This document shows positions 41,096-52,519 of a stretch of 64,000 nucleotides of DNA, one piece after another. The number at the start of each line of letters is the position of its first letter. Positions within the stretch are counted from its first letter, which is position 1. The position numbers and the translations under genes were made by a program. The stretch spans positions 1,240,001 through 1,304,000 of the forward strand of contig CP025326.1 of NCBI GenBank assembly GCA_004014935.1. The letters are read 5' to 3'. The notes beneath the pieces are model-generated. The model made no database searches. It was given only the letters and a program-made list of their open reading frames with translations, and was not told the origin of the DNA. This DNA is from Saccharomycopsis malanga. Taxonomy: Eukaryota > Ascomycota > Saccharomycetes > Ascoideales > Saccharomycopsidaceae.

Positions 41096-42136
41096 TCAAT
41101 TGATTAAATAATTGATTTTGAGTTTACTGGTTTTATGAGAAAGTCTAGGATTGGAGCGGGTTAAATCTGCTGAAGTCATACTATGAGTTCTATTTAAACC
41201 TGAGTAACTTTTTGAAGAGTGCAATGCCTGTTGTTGATCACCATTTTGGGGGCTTTGAAGCATTTGTTGCGGTTGTTGATATTGCTGAAATTGTTGAGTG
41301 ATTGGTTGAGATTGTAATACATGAGGTTGCTGATAAGCTTGATTGGAGTACTCTGTAGTTAAAAGTGTCGGCTGAATTTGGGGAATTGACTGATATTGGC
41401 CTGTCTGAGCAGATAATTGTTCGTAAGGCTGTGCCTCGTGTATGGGATAATTATATAATGGGTTGGATGGGGAATATTGGGAGGTACCAAAGGTGTTGGC
41501 GGATGATACGTTTTCTAAGGAAGAAGAGGCAGATGATAGCAGAGGTTGTGGCAAACTCGTAGGAGTCAATCCTGACGAATTACTTGAAGAAGAGTTGGAT
41601 AAAGTGGGAGCAATGAAATTCATACTTTTCTGTTTATATAGCTTTTTATTGAACCTGCTATGCGGATTCTTATGGGTTCTAGCAACATGGGCGTTGAGTT
41701 GATCAATTCGACTGAATGCCTGGCCACATTCGCCACACACATGGCTTTTCTCGCCATGCACCGAATTCAAATGGCGATGGCATTCGTTGCTGGAAGCAAA
41801 TCCCAACACAGTGTAAGGACAGCCACGATGATTACAATAGAACGAGCGGCTGATATTATAAAGATCGAAATGTAGAGCCAACTCATAGATGCTGTGATAG
41901 CTTGCTTTACAATGATTACAATTATATAGGCCTCGCTTGCGGTTTTTCGAGATGTAATCCTGGATTTCTGCCGAGGACAATATTCGAGAGTATCTACTAT
42001 TCTTGTCTTTTTTGAAGCGGCTTGCTAATGCCTCGAATTGTTCCTTTTTCAACTTGCTGCTGCTGGACAACGTAACCATTGTGGATTGGTTTGGCACTTG
42101 AATAGAGGCTGGATCTTGTGGATGGAATGTAATCAT
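41096..42136 (-). CDS. C2H2 zinc-finger protein with Gln/Ser-rich tail, probable transcription factor
   Basis: The 346-residue protein has a zinc-finger block at about residues 72-155. The first finger is degenerate (YNCNHCKASYHSIYELALHF), the second has the C-x4-C form (FYCNHRGCPYTV ... ECHRHLNSVH), and the third is a classical C2H2 finger (HVCGECGQAF ... HVARTH). The C-terminal half is Ser/Asn- then Gln-rich (QQFQQYQQPQQ), typical of fungal activation regions. I do not recognise an orthologue and give no name. A second Met at residue 20 could be the start. The 4.5-kb upstream region is typical of heavily regulated yeast transcription-factor genes. Confidence 0.8.
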   Translation of the reverse strand: MITFHPQDPASIQVPNQSTMVTLSSSSKLKKEQFEALASRFKKDKNSRYSRILSSAEIQDYISKNRKRGLYNCNHCKASYHSIYELALHFDLYNISRSFYCNHRGCPYTVLGFASSNECHRHLNSVHGEKSHVCGECGQAFSRIDQLNAHVARTHKNPHSRFNKKLYKQKSMNFIAPTLSNSSSSNSSGLTPTSLPQPLLSSASSSLENVSSANTFGTSQYSPSNPLYNYPIHEAQPYEQLSAQTGQYQSIPQIQPTLLTTEYSNQAYQQPHVLQSQPITQQFQQYQQPQQMLQSPQNGDQQQALHSSKSYSGLNRTHSMTSADLTRSNPRLSHKTSKLKINYLIN

Positions 42137-45100
42137 ATATGGTTTAGATGATGTCCTCTAGACTATATCCACTTTGTAGGAATTAGATGAACGGGTCTCA
42201 AGCTGTTTAATAATCTCTGGGGCTCATTGGCCGGAAAACTATATCAGGGAGAAATTGTAGAAGTGGGGCCCAGTCAAAATTGCCGTGAAATTTTTGATCT
42301 CTGAAAATTTCCTTAGATTGACCGTTATAATTTTATGCCAGATGTTTGAAAAAATATATTCCTGCCAACTTCATTCAGCACTAGTAAAAAAGCAAAACTA
42401 GCTGATCTTGGGAGAAAAGAAGAATCTTACAAGAGTGAATTCCCTCTATTTTATTTTATTTTTTATTTGGTTGTGTTGTTTGACACTTTTTATTTTAAGT
42501 TACTACTTTAGATTTTACTTTTTTGTTTTATTTTTTTATTTTTGTTTTACTTTTTTTTTCCAAATTAAACTTCAAAGGAGTATACAGAAGCTTAGTCCTT
42601 GGATTAACGAAATGTATTTTAATGCGGCAGGGAGTAATGTCCATAAAGAAACATCAAACGTATCTATATATGATATTTATCAATATTGTTATGAATGAAT
42701 GATCTGGTTAACCATCGGTTTGCCATGTACCCAACACATGTTTTTGCAGGAAACCAATGCGTGCCACCGACGAGGTGACGTTGGCCAATGAAAAACAGGG
42801 CCGTGTTTTATCCAATACGCCTTACCATAAAGTCTTCTCAGCAGTCCCACTTGCCAAAATTGTCCCTATAGTACGAGTCGAAAGGGTTAGGATTAGCCGA
42901 GACTTTTCTAGTCTTTTTTAATGACGAGCTGCTGTCAGGCTTCATTCTCCAATAATGATGACCAGCTTTTCAGTTTACAGTTGTACAATTGTATAATTCT
43001 ATTTATCCCAGAACTTTATTCATAATTACATTGAACAAACATATCACCCCATTTTTCCACTTTTCTTATTCCTCCACTATTTTCATCATTTTCCAAAAAC
43101 TTTCTTAAAGCTTGAAAGGGAACATTACCCAGAATAATTTGATATCTTACAAGGTGAGATCGACCAGGATTCTCTGTAATTTCATTATTCGTAGAACAGT
43201 TCATGCTGAAATAACGAGTTTTTAGATTCAGTTTTCAGCAAAAGTAAAACAAAGAAAAAAATTTTTTTTTTACAAGGTTAGCTCTTCAACATTCATTCAT
43301 TCGCGTTAGTACAACTAAGAAGATCATTTGTTAGGCGTGTTGCTCAGTGATTTGCTTTGTTTATTTTTTTTCCTTCAATCTTCGCTATATACTATTACAT
43401 TCTTTATAAGATTGTTGATGAACTTGTTGAAGTTGTTATAAACAGCCGAACTCGAACTGCTGGTTCAATTATAAACAATAATAGGCGTTGAAATCTATAA
43501 ACTTGTAGGTGGTAAACTAATCCGAAAATCTTACTGAAGGAAATGATTTATTTTTTCTGGCCATTTCATTCTTTTTACTTTTCTCAAATTCCCAACCTCT
43601 GTTTGGAAAAGATTTTCATGAATTCCATACTGGTTAGTCAGATAATATATCAATCATGTAAATGTCTGACAATTCCTCGGCAATTGTTCCTTATCATACA
43701 TCATGCTTTCGTAATCGACAAACACCATCTTCATTACAGAACCCGCAGACCTTAGCGAGTCACTCTGGTGCAAACAAAACAGCCAACCGGAAAAGAAGGT
43801 CCCATTTAAAGTTGGGGCTTTTAGTTCGCAGCAACGACAACCCCAGTGGAAATCATTTACCCACCTCAAAAAGAGTGTGATTTTAGGGAGAAACTACTAG
43901 ATACCCAGAATGGCAAATCACTTACGCCAATTTTGTCAACTTTCATTTATCCCTCAGTAGGAGTCAAAGTAAATTCATGAGCTCAATAGCTTATAATTGT
44001 TCGAAAACTACGGAAACAAGAGAAAAAAGAGGTGAAAAGAAGACGAAAAATGTTGATGCAGCGCATAAATGGTGTTTTTTGTTTTTTTATTTTTTTTTTC
44101 TTGTTAATGCAACGCAGTATGCAAGTCTACTCTTTAACCAGTACTCAACATGCGCATTCATGCTTTGAGAAGCGTTCTGCGAGCTGCATCCTGTGCGTTT
44201 TGCACATTTTTTTATATGCACATGCATGCACATGCACATGCGCACATCTTTTTTTGAGTGTTTCATGAATACTTTTTCGCATTTTGGCTTTTGCAAGCTT
44301 AAGCCACCCGAGAACGTTGAACAGCCTAGAGTAGTGGGGGAGAACAATATCTTGAAAATCTATCGTGATGATACTCTGGTTACTCGTAGATATACACCTG
44401 GTGTCTTTAATCACAAATAATAATCACGTTTTTTTTTCGTTTTTATTTTTTTTTTCATTTTTATGACTTGCAGTGAATAACGATGCGTTAGATGCAAGCA
44501 GCGAGATGTAGTTTTAACGCCTGAACCACTCATTGTTACTTGGTAAAGGCCAATAGCAATGCTTACATAATAGACCGAATATTTCAACTCTTCATTTTTA
44601 GACATCTGGCTAAAAATTGTCCTTTTTAGCCAAAAATTTAAGACGTTTTATTAGCTGAATATGTTGAATGGAATATTCTTAAACTTTCGCAATTGCGCGT
44701 AGTGAAGATTTTCACCCCTTTGTCCGTTTTTTAATTCCCCCTTTGGAGCCAAAAGTCTGCCTCTACAGATATAAATGATCCCACGGAATCCAAGTGGATG
44801 TTGTACACTCCTATTGGCTAAGTTGAGGAAGCTGCTACTTCGCGGCCTGTATGCCGAAAGAAGTCCAGGACTCCGATTATCGTGAGTACGCGGTGCATAA
44901 AAAAGTTTGTATTCAGTGTGAGTTAAGGCAGATTAACAAGGGACCAATTGCTAATAAGAGAGTGGCAAAAAGTAAGCAGAATACAAGATAACCTACAAAA
45001 ATGCTTGAGGAAATAAAAAAAGGAAAAGTTGCTTGGCAAAAGTAACATCAATTGGTTCAAAATTCAAAAACTGAAGCTGAACACCTTCAATAGTAGCTAT

Positions 45101-46634
45101 AGAGTTTTGTAGAAATGAACAGGATAGTTTTCTATTGATATCATGTCCAAAAGTTCAAAACTTGTGAAGGTACTTTCCTATTTAGTAATACATCGCTAAA
45201 CTACCAATGTTTCTTATTACAATGACGTGTTTTGATTCAAATCTAGAGATAATAAACTAGTAATCACTGTGAATAACAGTTTAACACTTGTTCCCGGGGC
45301 CACTAAGCAACGACCGTAACATAGTATTGACGCCCAGTACCTAATTTATTATTGTGTTTAAAGTTTTGCAAAACAATTCAAGCTGCTCCGTCTTGTGCCG
45401 TAGCAAGCTACACTCCATAAAGGCCTCTAGAAGCTCTCTGAAGACAATTTAAAACATCACCACTGGAGGGCTGACTTGTGCGTCAGACGGCCGTTACTTG
45501 CGTCCCCACAACCTATAATTATATAAGTGGCCTACCAACTGTTAAAGTTTTTAGCAAACCGTAATACCAAACATAGCCACATCGAGACGATATTGTGAAT
45601 AAGTCAGGATCGGGGGCCGATTGTCTCAATAAAATACGATAACTAAAAATATCAAGGTTTAACTTTGGCTGCCCACCTGTTTCTTTCGTTTTAATCTTGC
45701 CACAACTTCAACATTACGAGTATCCACTAAAGGTAACTCCTTCGAGACAACAAGCCGCAAAGTGATGGAGAATCCCTCTTGAACAAAAATCGTCTCATGT
45801 TATTATCTCAAGTTCGGTTTTCCCACTAACAAATGCTTTTCTCCCAGATTTTCCCTAAACAGTAAAGACCACCCCTTAAACTTGGCATCTGCGCAGTAAA
45901 ACGTAATCTGCTTTAAAACACAAATCTGCCACAAGGTGGAGCCAAAGTATAATTCAATTATTCCGCGCAGCGGTTAAAGAACCAATCATGTCTCAACACC
46001 CTTGCAATCGACTCACGGACATTTCTGCTTGTTAAACATCTTTCCCCGCCTGGCATAAAATACTTGGCTCGTCTAAAACAAGCCCTGTATGTGAGTTTCG
46101 GTAAGACAGTTAAATATGGCAAAAGTGTTTTCATTTGAGAATATTATAAGATTTTTAAATATCCTCAAGCACTCACAATGCTATTGTTTTTTGTTTTTTT
46201 TTTTTTTACGTTCATCTATTTTCACCTACATGTTCGAGACCGCGATTTTTTCGAGTCTTTCAGAAGTGCTTTGAAAACCATTCAGTAAGAACTTGTAGGA
46301 CAGTAAATGTCTTGAACTAGCCGTCAAATATAAGGAATCCTTAGATTCGCTTATGCATCTTGACGCAGCCTGACGCTACGTTCCGCTATTGTCAAATCCA
46401 CTGTATCATGTCTGGGATTGATGAGTGTACCATAAGATGAAGAAAAGAAGCCAGCTACAGCAATATGTGAGTATGATTGTATTAAAATATGATAATCAGT
46501 ATGTATGGTGAGAGTGTATATGACAGATAGTAACGATAAAGAGCTATATTATGGAAAAGTAAAAAACAATATAAAACAGTAATAAAACAAGAATTAATGC
46601 AATGTACTAAACAAAATGGGAGAATGTAACACAA
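42137..46634. other. 4.5-kb intergenic region upstream of the zinc-finger gene
   Basis: The region is bounded by the zinc-finger start and the 3' end of the AEC-family gene. Contents include poly-T/pyrimidine tracts (42450-42560), a (CATGCA)n-type repeat at 44216-44247, CCCCT elements near 44714-44745, and GC-rich patches near 44830-44900 and 45420-45510. Two short frames at 43662-43880 (ATG) and about 44285-44420 (no ATG) read like protein but cannot be joined by a recognisable intron. No known structural RNA is identified. Confidence 0.5.
44216..44247. repeat. Degenerate CATGCA repeat
   Basis: ATGCACATGCATGCACATGC and following copies form an alternating purine-pyrimidine tract of five to six units. 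It may adopt Z-DNA or provide clustered TGCATG-type sites; no function is established. Confidence 0.75.
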
Positions 46635-48398
46635 TCAACTTGTCGGGATTTGTTTCATCACCACGTAGGTGACGACAAATGGTAAGCTGACCGCCAATAA
46701 GATATACTGCAGTAAAAAGTATATTGACAAGCAGTTCATTTGGGTTGTATCATTGCTATTGGGGTCCGTATATGAAGCAGTGAAATAGAATTGGGTGGTG
46801 GCTGAAGGCAATGAATATGTAACGGCAATAACAAAAAAAATCATATCGTCATCTAGCCATCCCAAGCGACGCAATTTCGAGCACCAAGCCACACCAACAA
46901 TAGGAACAACACACAATTTTAGCACTGTGAGGGTAATGGAGCTCAAAAAGAACCTTTTATCACCACCCATGCTTAGTCTAGACAATGTGGTTCCAAGCAT
47001 CAACAAACCCAATGGCACAGAGGCCTGGCCAATGTAAGAAGTGTAATCCATGATGAAACTCAAAGGTGGTAATTTATCTGGGGCGTCTTTCATGTTAGAT
47101 ACGAGGGGAGTATGAACAAAAAGAGCTTTGAGCCATGGTATCAAGGCCACGGTCAAAGACAACACCAAGGAGACTGACGCTGGACGGAGAAAGTTTTGCA
47201 AAACAAACACTAACCAATTCAAATGGTACTTCTGGACAAAAGGTATGGAAGATCCTGCTTGTTGAATATCTTTTCGGCTGGTAGCACCAAGTTGGGTGGT
47301 GGCTATTTTAGTCAACGTATTTAGTCTGTCCAACAAAGGCTCGTTATTCACCTGACTATATTCATTGATAACATGTCTAATGTTTTGAGAAGGTAAGAGT
47401 CTTAGTTCTAGGTTTCTAGAAACAGTGGGTTCTAAGGCATTATCAGTATGGACAGACGCAGTACCGTAACTAGTAAGTCTTGTCAACGCACTCGAAACAG
47501 GCATCAAGTTGTCATTATCATTACGAGAAGCAGCTGCAGAATTATTGCTAGATCTCCTTTTACGATTAGTCAAGCTGTTCCTGGTATTTGAAGAGTTTCT
47601 ACGAGAACTATTGTCCTCAGTGACATATTCTTTTGCTTCTGTTGCAGGTAATGCATCAGTATCTACTACGGAAGACGACAAACTAGTCACAGCAGATATA
47701 TGTGAGTCGCTATCTGATTTGCTTTCTGGTTTATCGCTATTATCTTGTTCGGAAGGCTGCAGATTGTCTTTTTGTTCCTGAGCAACTTCTACAGAAGGAA
47801 CTTTTGAATCTGCACTTTCTTCCTGGTTGTTCTTTTCATCCAAATCATGTTGCTGACGGTCACCCGTCTCGATATCCTTATTCATTTGTGTGAAGTCATA
47901 CTCTATTAGTCTGAACCCTCCCAAGTTGAATAAACAGAACAAGAAAGTAGCTAAAAAAATACACACATACGCAATCCCTTTATTGCCCTGTGCCTCGTTA
48001 AACACTAAGCCAGTGTCAAGGGTCTGTATATAGGCAATAGGAAGGTCAGAAATGTTGGGAAACACACCACCAGCTATGCAACCACCTCGCCATTTCTTTG
48101 GAACCCGGGTTGTAAAAATCGTGAGCATTGAGCAGACAGCACCTAAGGTGTATAAGATGGCAGCGCTGAGACATATAACACCTATGGACTTCAAGTCGCT
48201 GATGGAGATACTGCCGACGATCTTGTTAAATGCCAAGCACGGCAAGATGAGCATCACAATCATATCAGAAAGATTTCGTGTCACATCAACCGTCAAAACA
48301 TTGAGCTTCGCTAACGTGTACCCGGAGCCTATGATAAGATATATCTTGAAAATCGGCTTGACCGCAGAATATATAACTGAGCCTATCTGGAGTGCCAT
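46635..48398 (-). CDS. Auxin-efflux-carrier-family membrane protein, Ecm3-like
   Basis: The 587-residue membrane protein has about five N-terminal transmembrane helices (KPIFKIYLIIGSGYTLAKLN ... LIVM-rich segments to AYVCIFLATFLFCLFNLGGF). A Ser/Asn/Asp-rich cytosolic loop of about 170 residues follows, then five C-terminal helices (NWLVFVLQNFLRPASVSLVL onwards, GLLMLGTTLSRLSMGGDKRF, ITLTVLKLCVVPIVGVAWC). The five-loop-five layout is typical of fungal AEC proteins such as Ecm3, YNL095C and YLR152C, whose substrates are unknown. I cannot choose among these paralogues. Confidence 0.85.
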   Translation of the reverse strand: MALQIGSVIYSAVKPIFKIYLIIGSGYTLAKLNVLTVDVTRNLSDMIVMLILPCLAFNKIVGSISISDLKSIGVICLSAAILYTLGAVCSMLTIFTTRVPKKWRGGCIAGGVFPNISDLPIAYIQTLDTGLVFNEAQGNKGIAYVCIFLATFLFCLFNLGGFRLIEYDFTQMNKDIETGDRQQHDLDEKNNQEESADSKVPSVEVAQEQKDNLQPSEQDNSDKPESKSDSDSHISAVTSLSSSVVDTDALPATEAKEYVTEDNSSRRNSSNTRNSLTNRKRRSSNNSAAASRNDNDNLMPVSSALTRLTSYGTASVHTDNALEPTVSRNLELRLLPSQNIRHVINEYSQVNNEPLLDRLNTLTKIATTQLGATSRKDIQQAGSSIPFVQKYHLNWLVFVLQNFLRPASVSLVLSLTVALIPWLKALFVHTPLVSNMKDAPDKLPPLSFIMDYTSYIGQASVPLGLLMLGTTLSRLSMGGDKRFFLSSITLTVLKLCVVPIVGVAWCSKLRRLGWLDDDMIFFVIAVTYSLPSATTQFYFTASYTDPNSNDTTQMNCLSIYFLLQYILLAVSLPFVVTYVVMKQIPTS

Positions 48399-48958
48399 CT
48401 TCTACCACCTAAACTATAACTATCTCTTTGGACTAGATAATACTGCTATACTGCTTTGCTATGTCTTTATACCACGGTTCTACCACCCTCAAAAGTTGCT
48501 GCGTGACTTTTAATTCCAACTGGTATCCATCAGATCGTGATATTGTTCGCCAGAATCCAGAAAGAAAACATGTCTCAAGTTGTTACTAGTCGAAGAGCAT
48601 TCATTCTTTTTTAGCTTGATAGATTCTATACAATATATCGAAATACGCACGACGCCCCCATCTGGCCGTCTTCGGTGGGGAACACGCCCCACCTAAACAC
48701 CCCTCTTTTTCAAAATAGGTAATAAATTTTTCAGGTGTGTGCCATTTTGGCGGGTTCTTCATCTCATCTGGATATTGACCTCGTCTGCCGTAAAGGGAAA
48801 TGGTAAACAAAAGATGTCTTAGACTTGCCATGCCGTCTCTATGGTTAACAGTTTATGCTGGTAGAGGCTGTTTTCACTCATATTTAAAAGCTGAGGGTCT
48901 GCTTCACCATCGTGTATCTGATTCTTTGACACATTTTCAGTTGCGCTTAACTATCACC
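48399..48958. other. Divergent promoter region
   Basis: This 560-bp region lies between two divergent starts. The downstream frame remains open from an ATG at 48800, but I take that part as leader. No RNA gene is seen. Confidence 0.5.
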
Positions 48959-51079
48959 ATGACACTCAGCGAGGGAAACGTACGAAGGCTAGCTTGGATT
49001 GTGGAAAAAGATCTTTCTACCAAAAGACCTGAAAAAGGCCCCAAGAGAAGAGGGTTTCTTTCCAGAAAGCCAATGGACTCTGACAGTGGAAGTGAGGACC
49101 TCAGCAATACAGATTCCAGTCCAAAATCAAGCACCTTCAGCGACATTGGTTCCAGATCTCCTATGTTACAGGATGTGGAAGACGAAGAATTTCAATTTGA
49201 TACAAAGCCACAAGGAGCCAAAAATGAGTTGATCTCATCTCAAGGCTATGATTTTACTGAAAGTTATGACAACAATTCCGACAGCGCCCTGGTGGATGAT
49301 ATTGGCCGTGAAGTTGACAGCCTAATTAGAAGAACACAAGAAGAAGATATTGATGAAGACTATGATGAGCTGATAAACCTCTCACCACTTCATCGTCGTA
49401 AAAGCATAGATACTGTTGTGACAACTGGATTTTTCCGTGATTCTTTTATGCAAAAAACTGCTGCAAACACTTCACCAGTTGCTCGGATTGTCAACATAAA
49501 TATCCACAACATGAACGACTTCTTTAATTTTTGCTATAATAATTTGAGATTCTCTAATTTAACATCGTGGAAGTTCTGGCAAAATGTCTTTGTTGGATGT
49601 TGCAATATGGTGCGTCGCTCCAACTATGTCAGTACATCCCAAAACAACAAGCTCCATTTGCAAAGCTTTATATTTGGTGTAGTGTCAACAAACATCACCT
49701 TTCTAATCAAGCCATTAGTTTATCATTATGTGAACTTCTGGTTCCAGCTTATATGCAAAGTGTTGAAACACATTGCTGTCTGGTTAACTGTAGTTGGCGT
49801 AATATATGCTGCTTACAAAATGTCATTGAATAATGCAAACTCGAATGTCAATACTGCCTGGTCGTCTAGAACGGTTAATAAAAAGAAAGAATCATTACTT
49901 GACAAGAAAACAATTGCTAAAAGTAGCCGTAATGTGCATTATCATGAAAGTCCACTTCCGCGGCCTGGTATGTTTGTTGCAAAGTTGAAATCTACCCCTC
50001 CCAGTCCAATCAAACCATCCAGTCATGATTCTACCTATCATGAACCAAGAATGCATCCGGAGCCTAGACTACAACATAAGCCAAAACATAATATCATTAA
50101 TAGCTTATCTCCTAGTGAGCTTCAAATCATGAGAGAATTGGCTGCCAAAAGATTGGAAAATCGCTCAAATGGTCAGCCAAATGATTGTTCAAATAATAAT
50201 TCAAATGATCGGTCAAGGGGGCTTACAAACGATCATGGAAGCAATTCTCCACTTACTGACAAAATTCATCTTCGTCATAGCGATTCTATAGCGACTAATT
50301 TGAAAACGGTCAGTCCCAAGCAACAAGAATTTGCGCCTATAGATAATCCATATCGTCAACACGAATCACGATCTAGACCAAACACAGTTGTACAACAGGA
50401 TGCAAAACACAGCATCAATTTTACCCCTAGATCTCAGCATACTCTGATAAGCCTGGTGAGAACGCCGTCTCCTATAAGAAAGTATCTACGTTCGAAAAAC
50501 CAAGAACATTTTGATGGAAAAGATGTTTATGAAAACACACTTTCTGAGAATCTGTCTTGTAGAAATCGTTCTGAACGTCAAAATAACTTCAAACAAAACT
50601 TCAACACGCCTGTCACTTGTAGATCACGTTCTCCAACAAGATATAATACAGAACTCAGACCCGTCAAGTCCCGGAACGACTCTTCAATTGACATTAATTC
50701 ATTCAATGCTGATTCAGACAGCATTATAAGTAAAGGGATCACATCCTCTTCAAACTATCAGTCATCAAACAGAAGCACGGATAGTTTATTTTATAACAAT
50801 CCAGCCCCATTGCCTAATAATAAAGGTCAGTCATCAGCTACATCAATGCCCGACAACGCCTCAATAGCAACTTCTGGTTCTAGCTTCTCTAAGCTCTCTG
50901 GAATCTCTAAATTGTCTACTAACACCGACACCTCCTGCAAATCTAACACTACAGCCTACAGTGTAGATTCGAGAAACGGAGCTTTTGTAGGGTCAAAAGA
51001 CAAATATAATAAATTTATGAGAAACGTCACCAGCAGCAGTACAGCAACTGCCACCAGACCCCGTACTATTTTTGATTGA
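48959..51079 (+). CDS. Unrecognised Ser/Asn-rich protein with two probable transmembrane segments
   Basis: The 706-residue protein begins MTLSEGNVRRLAWIVEKDLS. It has an acidic/Ser-rich N-terminal third, then a hydrophobic middle with two likely membrane segments (LQSFIFGVVSTNITFLIKPL and LICKVLKHIAVWLTVVGVIY). The C-terminal half is long, Ser/Asn-rich and low-complexity, with repeated SP motifs (TPPSPIKPS, TPSPIRKYL, SPTRY) that suggest phosphorylation. A short helical stretch (LSPSELQIMRELAAKRLE) follows the membrane region. The two-helix layout recalls nuclear-envelope proteins such as Pom34, but I see no firm homology and assign no function. An in-frame ATG at 48800 would add 53 residues of less protein-like sequence. 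Confidence 0.7.
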   Translation: MTLSEGNVRRLAWIVEKDLSTKRPEKGPKRRGFLSRKPMDSDSGSEDLSNTDSSPKSSTFSDIGSRSPMLQDVEDEEFQFDTKPQGAKNELISSQGYDFTESYDNNSDSALVDDIGREVDSLIRRTQEEDIDEDYDELINLSPLHRRKSIDTVVTTGFFRDSFMQKTAANTSPVARIVNINIHNMNDFFNFCYNNLRFSNLTSWKFWQNVFVGCCNMVRRSNYVSTSQNNKLHLQSFIFGVVSTNITFLIKPLVYHYVNFWFQLICKVLKHIAVWLTVVGVIYAAYKMSLNNANSNVNTAWSSRTVNKKKESLLDKKTIAKSSRNVHYHESPLPRPGMFVAKLKSTPPSPIKPSSHDSTYHEPRMHPEPRLQHKPKHNIINSLSPSELQIMRELAAKRLENRSNGQPNDCSNNNSNDRSRGLTNDHGSNSPLTDKIHLRHSDSIATNLKTVSPKQQEFAPIDNPYRQHESRSRPNTVVQQDAKHSINFTPRSQHTLISLVRTPSPIRKYLRSKNQEHFDGKDVYENTLSENLSCRNRSERQNNFKQNFNTPVTCRSRSPTRYNTELRPVKSRNDSSIDINSFNADSDSIISKGITSSSNYQSSNRSTDSLFYNNPAPLPNNKGQSSATSMPDNASIATSGSSFSKLSGISKLSTNTDTSCKSNTTAYSVDSRNGAFVGSKDKYNKFMRNVTSSSTATATRPRTIFD

Positions 51080-51610
51080 ATCCTATTTTTTAGCTGTTCA
51101 TTTTTGAAGCTCAAGTAGCTTTTGCAACGCTCATTCTTCTTTAATTTTTACTTCAATTCTTTTGCTTTCATTCCCTATTTATAATTTGATCTCCTGCATT
51201 TTCAGTTTTTGCATATTTGATTTTTCTGTTACGACAATAAATATTTACATTTTATTCCAATATACATGGTCTTAGCACGTCAATAATAGCTTCCATAATT
51301 TATACTCATAACTTTCCGGTTTACAACGATTTGTTCTCATAAATGCCTAATCAATAGACTGAAAATACATAACATTGAACAATGCTAATTTATTGAGCCA
51401 TAAATATTCTAATTACATAATAATTATCAGTCACCTCTTTATAATACTAATAACAACTTTCGCACGTGCGAACCACCCCTCTTGTCGAGGAACTATATAT
51501 GACAATGGCATCGCTCAATGGCATCCTAAGAAGGAATAAAGGATCTACCTTCTATAAACTATTTGAACAGAGTCTTAAGTTTGATCATTAACTCAACCTC
51601 CGTTTTATAT
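51080..51610. promoter_or_regulatory. Intergenic region and RKI1 promoter
   Basis: AT-rich sequence leads to a palindromic CGCACGTGCG at 51471-51480 (CACGTG at 51473-51478), which is 138 bp upstream of the first RKI1 ATG. A TATATATG run lies near 51494. No gene is seen. Confidence 0.55.
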
Positions 51611-52519
51611 ATGTTTAAGCGATCTAGTGTTTTGATATTCAAACTTTCTTTAGCAAACCAATCCTTTACACACGTTAGCAAGCCATCAATTCCGCTCAAT
51701 CTAAAGGTTCAATTGAGTAAACCATTCAGCACAACCGCTATGACAACCCATTTAAAGAAAATTTCTGATTTACCTCCTTTATCCGATCCTTTGGAGAGTG
51801 CTAAAAGAGTTGCTGCATACAAAGCGGTGGATGAAAACTTTCCCCACAATGCTAAAGGAGATGTAATTATTGGCATTGGTTCTGGGTCTACTGTTGTTTA
51901 CGCTGCTGAGAGAATTGGTCAATTTGAAAACAAACAGAATTTCATCTGTGTTCCAACCGGCTTTCAATCACAACAACTAATCATTGACAATGGTCTTAGG
52001 CTTGGAAAAATTGAACAATACCCTGTGATTGATATTGCATTTGATGGAGCTGATGAGGTAGACTCTCAATTGAATTTAATTAAAGGCGGAGGTGCCTGCT
52101 TGTTTCAAGAAAAGGTAGTTGCCAGCAGCGCTAAGAAATTCATTGTTGTTGCTGATTACAGAAAGAAATCACCAAACTATTTAGGTGTTGCATGGAGAAA
52201 AGGCGTACCTATTGAAGTAGTCCCAGTAGCTTACAATAAAGTCCTTCAAGACTTGAAAAAATTGGGTGCTGTCAAATCCATTGTTAGACAAGGTGGGTCT
52301 GCTAAAGCAGGCCCTGTGGTTACAGACAACAACAACTTCTTAATCGATGCTGATTTTGGTGACATTCAGGACCCTAAAAAGTTGCACGATCAGATAAAAG
52401 CTCTTGTAGGAGTTGTTGAAACTGGATTGTTTGTTAACGGCATTGCTGACAAGGCCTATTTCGGTGAAAGCAATGGAGAATTCACCGTCCAGGTCAAGAA
52501 GGAGTTGTTATCTGTATAG
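51611..52519 (+). CDS. RKI1: Ribose-5-phosphate isomerase, with possible N-terminal presequence
   Basis: The core (residues from the second ATG at 51740, 259 codons) matches yeast Rki1 (258): [39 protein letters not shown] with the catalytic Asp residues, [13 protein letters not shown] and [18 protein letters not shown]. It interconverts ribulose-5-phosphate and ribose-5-phosphate in the pentose phosphate pathway. An upstream in-frame ATG at 51611 adds 43 residues that are basic, hydroxylated and free of acidic residues ([19 protein letters not shown] ... [11 protein letters not shown]), like a mitochondrial presequence. Leaky scanning could make both forms. The frame above 51611 has only a TTG. 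Confidence 0.92.
   Translation: MFKRSSVLIFKLSLANQSFTHVSKPSIPLNLKVQLSKPFSTTAMTTHLKKISDLPPLSDPLESAKRVAAYKAVDENFPHNAKGDVIIGIGSGSTVVYAAERIGQFENKQNFICVPTGFQSQQLIIDNGLRLGKIEQYPVIDIAFDGADEVDSQLNLIKGGGACLFQEKVVASSAKKFIVVADYRKKSPNYLGVAWRKGVPIEVVPVAYNKVLQDLKKLGAVKSIVRQGGSAKAGPVVTDNNNFLIDADFGDIQDPKKLHDQIKALVGVVETGLFVNGIADKAYFGESNGEFTVQVKKELLSV

Noticed and set aside
43016-43204. Minus-strand 62-residue ORF
   Set aside because: No homology, low-complexity surroundings, no promoter or context.
48800-48958. Upstream ATG extending the unrecognised membrane protein by 53 residues
   Set aside because: The added sequence differs in character from the rest (Cys/His/Leu-rich leader) and a good ATG follows at 48959. 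It could still be real but is not preferred.
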